NCBI GenBank assembly: GCA_002049785.1
Contig: MUKB01000131.1
Span: forward strand, 1 to 5,356
From: Caldifarciminota bacterium 4484_100
Lineage (GTDB): Bacteria > Hydrothermota > Tepidihabitantia > SM23-42
Length of the DNA stretch: 5,356 nucleotides
Reading direction: 5' to 3'
Shown here: in pieces, positions 1 through 5,356 of the stretch
Numbering within the stretch: the stretch's first letter is position 1
Layout of the letters: each line of letters starts with the position of its first letter
The notes under the pieces: generated by a model
Database searches by the model: none
Seen by the model: only the letters and a program-made list of their open reading frames with translations
Told to the model about the DNA's origin: nothing
Position numbers and translations under genes: made by a program

Positions 1-451
1 TCAAATGCCATACCTGCACCCAAGGAACCATCTCCAATCACACTAACAATATGGAAATCTTCGTTATTGAAATCACGAGCCAGGGCAAAACCGGTTGCCG
101 CAGAAAGCGAAGTTGAGGAATGACCGGTATCGAAGACATCATAGGGCGATTCACTACGCTTGGGAAAACCACTGATCCCTTTATACTGTCTCAAGGTATG
201 GAATCGATCGCGACGACCGGTGATCAATTTTTGGGCATAGGTCTGGTGTCCAACATCCCAGATTATCTTATCCCGGTCCGCATCAAAAACCCGATAAAGT
301 CGACCACACCCAATGAGGGTGCAATATGACCTCCAGCCTGGGCTGTAGTCTTAATAATCTCTTCTCTAATCTCCTGGGCGAGTATTGCCAGCTCTTCTAA
401 GGATAACTTCTTCAGGTCTGCAGGAGAATCGATTTTGTCTAAATATGGCAT
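1..451 (-). pseudogene. dxs: 1-deoxy-D-xylulose-5-phosphate synthase, N-terminal part, frameshifted (partial at window edge)
   Basis: Dxs is a cytoplasmic thiamine-diphosphate enzyme that condenses pyruvate and glyceraldehyde 3-phosphate in the first MEP-pathway step. The ATG at 451-449 opens a typical Dxs N-terminus (MPYLDKIDSPADLKKLSLEE), followed by the conserved [11 protein letters not shown] stretch at residues 40-50. After V50 this frame leaves the family and stops at 263. From base 299, in another frame, homology resumes as [20 protein letters not shown], then [30 protein letters not shown] and [14 protein letters not shown] up to the left edge; GDG is the start of the thiamine-diphosphate motif. 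The residues usually between these blocks (about ELTVA) are missing, so roughly 13 nt are lost, not a single base. The start lies one base after the ispA stop, which suggests translational coupling. It is either a genuine pseudogene or an assembly error. Identity is very secure; functional status is not. Confidence 0.9.
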
Positions 452-452
452 A

Positions 453-1115
453 TCAAAAACTCCGATTCAAAATAAAATCGACCAGATGATTGAAAATTTC
501 AAAATCATCACCCAACCTTGAAAATCTTCTCATTAGAAGACCCGCTTTATAGAGTTCATCAATCACCTCCTTTGAGGCGCGGGCCATTATTGCTCCAGCC
601 TGAATTGAAACTGCGATAAACTTTGCTGTCTTATTCAAATGGATATTTCTCAAAAGTCTGGGTTCGAAAGAGCTATGTTCTTCAATATCAAGGGTCTGGC
701 CATAAACCACCCCTTTCGGACCTACTGCAGTACTCACCGCTTTAATCACAGTAAGTATATCCTCAACCGACCCCTGCGCCCGAGTAAAGATTTCAAACGC
801 ATATGCAAACAGACCATCTCCAGATAGGATTGCCAGGGCTTCACCAAACCGCTTATGTGCCGATGCCTTACCCCTGCGAAAATCATCATTATCCATTGAA
901 GGAAGATCATCGTGGATCAAAGAATAGGTATGAATAAGTTCCAGACCACAGGCAATCGGCAAAATATCATTCAGATTGGTGCCACCACTTGATTCATAAC
1001 TTGTAATTGCGAGTATCGGTCTGATCCGCTTACCCCCTTCAGTAGAATATCGCATAACCTCAAAGAACGGATTGACATCAGAAAGATAATCCTTGATCGC
1101 ATTATCGACCAGCAT
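453..1115 (-). CDS. ispA: Polyprenyl (farnesyl/geranyl) diphosphate synthase, internally deleted and lacking a normal start; probably non-functional
   Basis: This family condenses IPP with allylic diphosphates to make GPP/FPP in the cytoplasm. In the 220-residue frame counted from the ATG at 1115 the following are visible: GGKRIRP (27-33), the first Asp-rich motif DDLPSMDNDD (69-78) with RRG (80-82), GQTLDIE (139-145) and the KT pair (162-163). After GLLM (192-195) the expected FQxxDDILD motif and the following helices are absent. The frame continues as RRFSRLGDDFEIFNHLVDFILNRSF-like sequence, whose end matches the usual IspA C-terminal helix (compare E. coli LEALADYIIQRNK). About 55-65 codons therefore seem lost in frame. 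Upstream of the ATG the frame still encodes family-like EFDIANFLKERR (1151-1116), but no ATG, GTG or TTG lies between the in-frame TAA at 1182-1184 and 1115. Adding the missing parts gives about 290 residues, the normal length. It lies directly upstream of dxs. Confidence 0.85.
   Translation of the reverse strand: MLVDNAIKDYLSDVNPFFEVMRYSTEGGKRIRPILAITSYESSGGTNLNDILPIACGLELIHTYSLIHDDLPSMDNDDFRRGKASAHKRFGEALAILSGDGLFAYAFEIFTRAQGSVEDILTVIKAVSTAVGPKGVVYGQTLDIEEHSSFEPRLLRNIHLNKTAKFIAVSIQAGAIMARASKEVIDELYKAGLLMRRFSRLGDDFEIFNHLVDFILNRSF
460..463 (-). promoter_or_regulatory. Shine-Dalgarno site for dxs
   Basis: GGAG on the minus strand sits 8 nt before the dxs ATG (451-449) and lies inside the last codons of ispA. 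The placement supports the dxs start and suggests that dxs translation depends on ribosomes finishing ispA. Confidence 0.55.
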
Positions 1116-1151
1116 CCTCCGTTCTTTCAGGAAATTTGCAATATCGAATTC
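1116..1151 (-). pseudogene. ispA: 5' coding remnant of ispA without a start codon
   Basis: These twelve codons, in frame with the ispA ATG at 1115, read EFDIANFLKERR, which fits the typical N-terminus of short-chain prenyl diphosphate synthases (an FDL..YL.ERR..VD pattern). Family resemblance stops at the GAA codon (1151-1149). Further upstream the frame runs through non-family sequence to a TAA at 1182-1184 with no standard start codon. Either the start was cut off, or a rare start (ATT at 1142-1140 or CTG at 1130-1128) is used. The purine-rich GGAGG just before the 1115 ATG touches it with no spacer, so it is unlikely to serve that ATG. Confidence 0.6.
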
Positions 1152-1175
1152 TGGACGCCCTGCGGGCTGGAGATA

Positions 1176-1228
1176 TCTGGTTTATCTCGTTTCTCTGGTT
1201 TCTCTCGTTTTTTGGTTTGTCTGGTTGA
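1176..1228. repeat. 9-nt imperfect tandem repeat, about six units
   Basis: Successive units alternate TCTGGTTTn and TCTCGTTTn: TCTGGTTTA, TCTCGTTTC, TCTGGTTTC, TCTCGTTTT, TTGGTTTG (8 nt) and TCTGGTTGA. The plus strand is almost pure pyrimidine plus G, with a strong strand bias. It starts about 25 nt beyond the point where ispA homology ends. No coding sense is apparent. Confidence 0.75.
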
Positions 1229-1238
1229 AAAGATTTAG

Positions 1239-1274
1239 ACCCTGAAACAATACTGAGATTCCTCAGCACAGGGT
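1239..1274. repeat. Nested palindromic element
   Basis: Outer arms ACCCTG (1239-1244) and CAGGGT (1269-1274) enclose inner arms CTGAG (1253-1257) and CTCAG (1262-1266) with a 4-nt loop. The wider sequence (GAGATTCCTC ... TCAGAATGAC, 1255-1284) resembles dispersed intergenic palindromes that I recall from many bacterial genomes; that likeness is from memory. It has no T-run, so it does not look like a rho-independent terminator. Confidence 0.5.
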
Positions 1275-1295
1275 TCAGAATGACTTACGATTTAC

Positions 1296-1374
1296 CAATG
1301 ACATAATGACTCAATAACTTAATGACTAATGGTTTTTCAATGACACAATGACTCAGTAACTCAATGACTAACGG
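1296..1374. repeat. Two 37-nt direct repeats built from 8-nt units
   Basis: Copies at 1296-1332 and 1338-1374 match at 33 of 37 positions with a period of 42 nt. All four differences are transitions, and at each one copy 2 carries the G or C. Each copy is itself about four degenerate octamers close to YAATGACT. The pattern suggests unit-level expansion followed by duplication of the whole block. Confidence 0.75.
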
Positions 1375-1423
1375 ATTTCCCAGCATCTCTAAATAACCAG
1401 AATACTAATACAGTTAATTCTCC

Positions 1424-1451
1424 AGGGCTTTTGAAAAAAGTGGAGAGCCCT
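1424..1451. repeat. Short inverted repeat just upstream of the GT39 promoter
   Basis: AGGGCT (1424-1429) and AGCCCT (1446-1451) form a 6-bp stem with a 16-nt loop, ending 4 nt before the -35 box. It could be an operator or a chance hairpin. The long loop and lack of a T-tract argue against a terminator. Confidence 0.3.
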
Positions 1452-1455
1452 ACCA

Positions 1456-1483
1456 TTGACTTAAAAAGATAGTTCATTATAAT
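1456..1483 (+). promoter_or_regulatory. Sigma70-type promoter for the GT39 gene
   Basis: TTGACT (1456-1461) and a perfect TATAAT (1478-1483) are separated by 16 nt, close to the housekeeping consensus. Transcription would start around 1489-1491, which coincides with the ATG at 1489. The transcript would then either be leaderless or be translated from the next ATG at 1537. Confidence 0.6.
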
Positions 1484-1488
1484 AACCA

Positions 1489-3021
1489 ATGCCGGGCTCA
1501 CGAATCATCATTAAGGCTGAGACACGAATAAAACAGATGCTCAAAAACTTCGACTATAACCGCGCCTCCTGGATAATCGTCGGCATTGGAATTATCCTGC
1601 GCGTTGTCCAGTATCTCTACAACCGCTCCCTTACCGAAGGTGAGGCCGCCCTGGCAATCAATATCGTGCACCGCTCCTATTCAGATCTACTCCATCCCCT
1701 TGACCTCACCCAGGCCGCACCGATCGGATTCCTCTTTATTGAAAAGTTCTTTCTCAACCTATTGGGTAACAGCGAATACAGCCTGCGCATCTTTCCTCTA
1801 ATTTCTGGATTACTCAGTCTGTTCCTATTCTTCATAATTGTCAAAAGAATCTTAAGCCGTCCGGCCTCACTTCTAAGCCTGTTACTCTTTGCAATCGGCA
1901 ATTACCTGATATACTTCTCATCCGAGGTGAAACCGTATTCGAGTGATGTCCTCATCACATTATTGATTATTGCCCTTACCCTCTATGTTCTTGAAAAAAG
2001 GTTCTCCCTGAATGTGCTCCTTTTCTTCAATATCGCCGGAGCGGTCGTAATCTGGTTTTCCTATCCTGCACTATTTCTCTTTGGTGCGGGTGTTATACTC
2101 ATCATATTAGTATTGCTTCAGGAGAAAAGGCAGACCGCATTTATTTCATCCATAATCTTTCTCACCATTCCGCTAATAAGTTTTTTCATCTATTACCGAT
2201 TATCACTTATTAGAATAATAAGCCACAACCCTGAGCTGGTCACGACCTGGCAAAATGCATTCCTGCCCTTGATACCGTGTTCCCTGAATGACCTGGCACG
2301 ACTTGGCTACTGTTTAGCAAAGGTTCTGAAAAATCCAATAGGCCTTTCAATCTATGAATTATTTTTAGCGGCAGTTGCCTTTGTCATTGGAACAGTTTAT
2401 ATGTATATTAAAAAAAGAAATATTCTGCTTTTACTACTCATCCCAATATTCTTAACAACCATCGCCTCAGCGCTGAAGCGTTACCCATTTGAAGGTAGAC
2501 TGTTACTCTTTCTTGTACCATTACTTCTGCCCATCATTGCAGAAGGAATTATTTACATCGCTAAAAAGACAGCCCGGGGTTCAATTTTAATAGCATCACT
2601 ATTCCCCCTCATTATTGTTCTCGGTCCCGCCGCGGTAGCCGGTTATCACATAATTAAGCCCCGCGCCCCTGAGGAGTTACGGCCGGTGCTACAATACCTG
2701 CAAAAAAATAAAAAAGAAGAAGATACAATCTACCTCTACTATGCCTCAATAAATGCATATAACTATTATAAAGAATTTTTAACTCTGGAAGGTCCGGTTG
2801 TCTATGGAAATCCATCCCGCCAGCACTGGGGAAATTACTTTGAAGAATTAAAAAAACTGAAAGGTAAAGGAAGGGTCTGGTTTCTCTTCTCCCACATCGC
2901 AACCAAATTTGGTGTAGATGAAGAAAAACTATTCGTCTCTTATCTTGATATTCTGGGCAAAAGGCTCGATGTCTATAAGGCGCCCGGCGCTTCTGCCTAT
3001 CTATACGACCTCAGTGAATAG
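1489..3021 (+). CDS. GT39/PMT-like integral membrane glycosyltransferase
   Basis: The 510-residue protein has about ten to eleven hydrophobic spans (roughly residues 28-44, 101-118, 125-143, 152-168, 174-190, 192-210, 219-236, 288-306, 311-327, 337-356, 366-388) and a soluble C-terminal domain (about 389-510). Family-like signatures are the first-loop segment RSLTEGEAALAINI (46-59), QAAPIGFLFIEKFF (75-88), YFSSEVKPYSSDVL (142-155) and RYPFEGRLLLFLVP (331-344). Such enzymes move a sugar from a polyprenyl-phosphate donor to a lipid or protein on the outer face of the membrane; donor and acceptor here are unknown. The first loop usually reads xDEA, but here it is EGEA, so the catalytic Asp position is Gly51. 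If the promoter at 1456-1483 is used, M17 (1537) is a possible start, since the first ATG lies at the predicted transcript end; neither has a clear ribosome site. The gene ends 4 nt from a convergent one. Confidence 0.8.
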   Translation: MPGSRIIIKAETRIKQMLKNFDYNRASWIIVGIGIILRVVQYLYNRSLTEGEAALAINIVHRSYSDLLHPLDLTQAAPIGFLFIEKFFLNLLGNSEYSLRIFPLISGLLSLFLFFIIVKRILSRPASLLSLLLFAIGNYLIYFSSEVKPYSSDVLITLLIIALTLYVLEKRFSLNVLLFFNIAGAVVIWFSYPALFLFGAGVILIILVLLQEKRQTAFISSIIFLTIPLISFFIYYRLSLIRIISHNPELVTTWQNAFLPLIPCSLNDLARLGYCLAKVLKNPIGLSIYELFLAAVAFVIGTVYMYIKKRNILLLLLIPIFLTTIASALKRYPFEGRLLLFLVPLLLPIIAEGIIYIAKKTARGSILIASLFPLIIVLGPAAVAGYHIIKPRAPEELRPVLQYLQKNKKEEDTIYLYYASINAYNYYKEFLTLEGPVVYGNPSRQHWGNYFEELKKLKGKGRVWFLFSHIATKFGVDEEKLFVSYLDILGKRLDVYKAPGASAYLYDLSE

Positions 3022-3025
3022 TATA

Positions 3026-4069
3026 TTAAACAAAATGTTGTGAGACTTTTATTATTTGACGAGGATGGTGAAAATCCCGAATCCATTTTAACCCCTCTTC
3101 TCTCTTCTTCTGTCTCAACCCAGGGTCGGTTAAAACCCGATACAGAACATCTTCCAGATTCTCTTTTGTAGCCTTAACAAAGGGTTGGCCCGGAAGGAGA
3201 CCCTCATACCGTTCAGGGATCTCGGTAATGGTGGGGATACCCAGGGCAAGAAATTCCAGTCCACTCCTTCCGTAACCGGTACCTGCATAACTACCAATCT
3301 GGTCGATACCAATATCACAGGTCCTCTTCAATTCCATACATCTCTTATGTGATACACCCTCAATCAGCAAAAATTCAAATTTAATTTTTTTCTTTAACCT
3401 CTCCACCACCTGCAGGATATCCGAAGTGCCCTTTGCACCCCTGCGGGTTGGAGAATGTCCAACCCTCAATATCTTATTTTCTCCTTTGCGCGGGGTAACT
3501 TCTTCCGCCATAAACGGAATCGGCACGAAGATAAGGGAAGGCTCAATAACGGTGTGGTCCAGTTCCGAAGTAAATTTCAATTCTGCCCGTTCTTTAAGAT
3601 ACGGATTCATCCCGAACTTCCTCAATTCCGTGCCGAAAAAATGTGTTATGATATGCTTGTTCTTCAATTTCTTCAATATACGATCCCCATAGATAAACGG
3701 TACATCTCCATCAAAATGGTATACATCAAAATCACCGAGTCCGTATCTATGCCAGGGGGTATGTAAACGGTAAAGCCATAACATATCGCGCACACGGAAA
3801 AACAACCGCTGAGGGAAAGTTTCTCCTTTAATCTTCAATCTCAGCTCATTTTCCAGAACATTCACATTTTCTCTGCCGCTGACCTTTCTGAAAAATCTGA
3901 TAGAAGAGGAACTCAACAGCGGGTAGTTAAGTAAGATACCCTCCGGAAACCCCAAGCGCGAATGGACCATCGTAACAAGATATCCCTCATCTCCAAAAAA
4001 CTTGTGGCTTCGGCTCAGAAGCCCTGGAACATCCTGAAAATTCTCAAATGCGACGTGCAGTATTCTCAC
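3026..4069 (-). CDS. GT-B fold glycosyltransferase (GT4/group 1-like)
   Basis: This is probably a cytoplasmic, nucleotide-sugar-dependent transferase of the group 1 type. I start it at GTG 4069 (347 aa, MRILHVAFENF) because GGGGGTGA at 4082-4075 is an excellent Shine-Dalgarno with a 5-nt spacer. The frame also opens at GTG 4078 (350 aa), but that codon overlaps the ribosome site. The N-terminal half has a Rossmann-like start and YHFDGDVPF (117-125) and HFFGTELR (143-150). The C-terminal half has VGHSPTRRGAKGT (203-215), resembling the donor-site loop, and CDIGIDQIG followed by GLEFLALGIPT (270-280), the usual nucleotide-sugar-binding region with its conserved Glu (E272). No signal peptide or membrane span is apparent. 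It overlaps the upstream radical SAM gene by 26 nt, implying one transcript and coupled translation. Sugar specificity cannot be read from the sequence. Confidence 0.8.
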   Translation of the reverse strand: MRILHVAFENFQDVPGLLSRSHKFFGDEGYLVTMVHSRLGFPEGILLNYPLLSSSSIRFFRKVSGRENVNVLENELRLKIKGETFPQRLFFRVRDMLWLYRLHTPWHRYGLGDFDVYHFDGDVPFIYGDRILKKLKNKHIITHFFGTELRKFGMNPYLKERAELKFTSELDHTVIEPSLIFVPIPFMAEEVTPRKGENKILRVGHSPTRRGAKGTSDILQVVERLKKKIKFEFLLIEGVSHKRCMELKRTCDIGIDQIGSYAGTGYGRSGLEFLALGIPTITEIPERYEGLLPGQPFVKATKENLEDVLYRVLTDPGLRQKKREEGLKWIRDFHHPRQIIKVSQHFV

Positions 4070-5356
4070 ACTGCTCACCCCCTTTTACAAAAATCCTCCC
4101 TAATTTTATTTTCAAAAGTTGAAATAATTTCCCCCATTTTTCTCGATCATGGATCTTGCTCAAACCACGCCTTATGCCTTTCCATCCACTGAATCGCCGC
4201 CGATAAATTTCCAGAGCAATACCCTCCAATTCATGAAAGCCGAGTTGCGGCTGAATCAATAGAGGAACAAATTCCGACTGTAAAATTCTTCTTGCCCTCT
4301 TATCGGCAAACTGCATACTCCAGGAAAAATCTTCAGGAAGCAAACCGTTCTTCCTTGCATATTCTTCAAGATATGTGCCCGGATATATTCTTACACCGGC
4401 ACCGCTCGCGAGGGTCGTTATCTTATCCCTGTATCTATCAATAAAATGGAAAGTCTTTCTAACATCCCCCATATTTTCACCGATGTGTCCGAATGAGAAG
4501 AAAACCTTGGTCTTCAACCCAACTTCGGAACAAAAATTCAATAACTCTTCTGCTTTTTCCACGGTAATACCTTTACGCATCAAATTCAAAACCTTTTGAC
4601 TTGCCGATTCAACCCCGAAATTCACATAATAACATCCGGCCTCTTTCATCTTTTCAAGAAGAGGCCGGTCCACAGTACCAACTCGAATCTCACATTCCCA
4701 GGGAAATGAACGTTTACGTCTCAGTATCTCATCACAAAGTCCTTCAATATGACTCCTCAACATCGTCAGGGTGCTATCAAATATCTTCACACCCTCGAAA
4801 CCGTAATTATCAAAAAGAAAATCTATCTCGTCGAGTATCCGGCTGGCAGAATGAACCGTCACCCGGTGGTTGAACATTCTGCTCGCCGAACAAAAACTGC
4901 ATCTTGCCAGGCAACCACGTGAGGTGATGAGTGAGATACCTTTTTTATGAACGAATTCCATATTCAGGGAATATTTTTTCATATCAAGCAGATGATATGC
5001 TGGCCTTGGTAAACCATCAAGAGGCTCAACACGGGGGGCAGCGGGATTTTCTTTTATACCCTCTCCTGTGCGATAGCTGATTCCTTTTACTGTATCAACA
5101 TTTTTTTTACCATTCAAGGCATCAATCAACTCCGGAAGTATCTCTTCACCTTCTCCCCTCACTATGTAGTCTATATCCTTTATATGAATGAGGGTATCTG
5201 ATGCGGTGAATGTGGCATGGACACCGCCGTAGATAACAACAATTTCCGGATTGAATCTCTTTGTCTCTGAAGCCAGACGAAATGATTCAAAGCGAGTGTG
5301 GGTTGTGCCGGAGATACCAACATACTTCGGCTGCCATTTATTCAGCCAATAAGAGA
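4044..5356 (-). CDS. B12-binding-type radical SAM protein (5' end outside window)
   Basis: The frame is open to the right edge, giving 436 visible residues with the N-terminus missing; the GTG at 5162 is an internal Val, not a start. Residues about 10-75 (KYVGISGTTHTRF, EIVVIYGGVHAT, DYIVRGEGEEILPEL) match the end of the cobalamin-binding-like Rossmann domain common in BchE-type radical SAM enzymes. CLARCSFC at visible residues 148-155 is the CxxxCxxC motif for the 4Fe-4S cluster that cleaves S-adenosylmethionine. GVKIFDSTLT, WECEIRVGTVD and YVNFGVESASQKVL fit the following barrel strands, with GVES the usual SAM-contact region. The C-terminal third is basic and not recognisable to me. The likely chemistry is radical methylation or rearrangement, with unknown substrate; co-location with glycosyltransferases suggests a lipid or glycan. 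Its 3' end overlaps the glycosyltransferase start. Confidence 0.85.
   Translation of the reverse strand, partial: SYWLNKWQPKYVGISGTTHTRFESFRLASETKRFNPEIVVIYGGVHATFTASDTLIHIKDIDYIVRGEGEEILPELIDALNGKKNVDTVKGISYRTGEGIKENPAAPRVEPLDGLPRPAYHLLDMKKYSLNMEFVHKKGISLITSRGCLARCSFCSASRMFNHRVTVHSASRILDEIDFLFDNYGFEGVKIFDSTLTMLRSHIEGLCDEILRRKRSFPWECEIRVGTVDRPLLEKMKEAGCYYVNFGVESASQKVLNLMRKGITVEKAEELLNFCSEVGLKTKVFFSFGHIGENMGDVRKTFHFIDRYRDKITTLASGAGVRIYPGTYLEEYARKNGLLPEDFSWSMQFADKRARRILQSEFVPLLIQPQLGFHELEGIALEIYRRRFSGWKGIRRGLSKIHDREKWGKLFQLLKIKLGRIFVKGGEQCENTARRI
4075..4082 (-). promoter_or_regulatory. Strong Shine-Dalgarno that fixes the GT-B glycosyltransferase start
   Basis: GGGGGTGA matches the full anti-Shine-Dalgarno complement GGAGGTGA at 7 of 8 positions. 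It lies 5 nt before GTG 4069 and inside the 3' end of the radical SAM gene. It overlaps the alternative GTG at 4078, so 4069 is the better start. Confidence 0.65.

Larger units (their letters stand above)
1152..1488. other. Gene-free divergent intergenic region filled with short repeats
   Basis: This stretch lies between the 5' end of ispA (minus strand) and the GT39 gene (plus strand). I find no credible coding region or RNA gene in it. It holds, in order, a 9-nt tandem array (1176-1228), a nested palindrome (1239-1274), two copies of a 37-nt block (1296-1332 and 1338-1374), a 6-bp inverted repeat (1424-1429/1446-1451) and a rightward promoter (1456-1483). I could not see a convincing leftward promoter for ispA-dxs. 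Confidence 0.75.

Noticed and set aside
299..304. Programmed ribosomal frameshift in dxs
   Set aside because: Conserved residues are missing as well as the frame being shifted, and no slippery sequence is seen.
299..304. Six-base palindromes GTCGAC (dxs break) and GAATTC (1146-1151, ispA boundary) as marks of cut-and-join events
   Set aside because: Six-base palindromes are frequent by chance, and nothing else supports engineered or restriction-site joins.
120..329. 69-codon open frame on the plus strand
   Set aside because: It lies antisense to well-conserved dxs coding sequence and resembles no family.
1296..1374. Possible CRISPR array
   Set aside because: There are only two copies, separated by 5 nt, with internal octamer periodicity and no spacers or cas genes.
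1424..1451. Rho-independent terminator
   Set aside because: The stem is short, the loop is 16 nt and no T-run follows on either strand; no gene ends nearby.
2654..2902. 82-codon minus-strand open frame inside the GT39 gene
   Set aside because: It is a shadow of the C-terminal domain, which has clear family character on the plus strand.
3455..3766. 103-codon plus-strand open frame
   Set aside because: It is antisense to the glycosyltransferase, with no recognisable domain or ribosome site.
4044..5162. Radical SAM gene starting at GTG 5162
   Set aside because: The upstream frame is open to the window edge and encodes conserved B12-domain sequence, so this codon is an internal Val.

Overview
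The window reads as a piece of a bacterial chromosome, AT-leaning and densely packed. The bacterium uses the MEP (non-mevalonate) isoprenoid route and builds surface glycans. Protein style and the intergenic repeat types recall uncultured candidate-phylum genomes assembled from metagenomes (WOR-3/Stahlbacteria-like). That placement is an impression, not something the sequence proves. No rRNA, tRNA, CRISPR array or transposase is visible.

Layout, left to right. (1) 1-1151, minus strand: an isoprenoid pair in transcription order ispA (farnesyl/geranyl diphosphate synthase) then dxs (1-deoxy-D-xylulose-5-phosphate synthase), one base apart; dxs runs off the left edge. Both genes look damaged. 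ispA has lost its start codon and an internal block that held the second Asp-rich motif, yet keeps its natural C-terminus. dxs lacks about 13 nt near codon 51, which shifts the frame. (2) 1152-1488: a gene-free stretch packed with short repeats (a 9-nt tandem array, a nested palindrome and a duplicated 37-nt block made of 8-nt units). It ends in a good sigma70-type promoter facing right. (3) 1489-3021, plus strand: a multi-membrane-span GT39/PMT-like glycosyltransferase with a soluble C-terminal domain. (4) 3026-5356, minus strand: a B12-binding-type radical SAM enzyme (5' end outside the window) followed, with a short overlap, by a GT-B glycosyltransferase. This pair converges on the GT39 gene with a 4-nt gap.

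How the parts may work together: the two glycosyltransferases and the radical SAM protein could belong to a polysaccharide or glycolipid locus. GT39-type enzymes use polyprenyl-phosphate-linked sugars, and dxs/ispA normally feed polyprenyl synthesis, so the neighbourhood is thematically consistent, but shared function is inference.

I see no strong case for a new molecular system. The items most worth a second look are the three separate lesions confined to the isoprenoid pair (real decay or assembly error?), the repeat mosaic that begins exactly where ispA homology stops, and the loss of the usual Asp in the GT39 catalytic loop.
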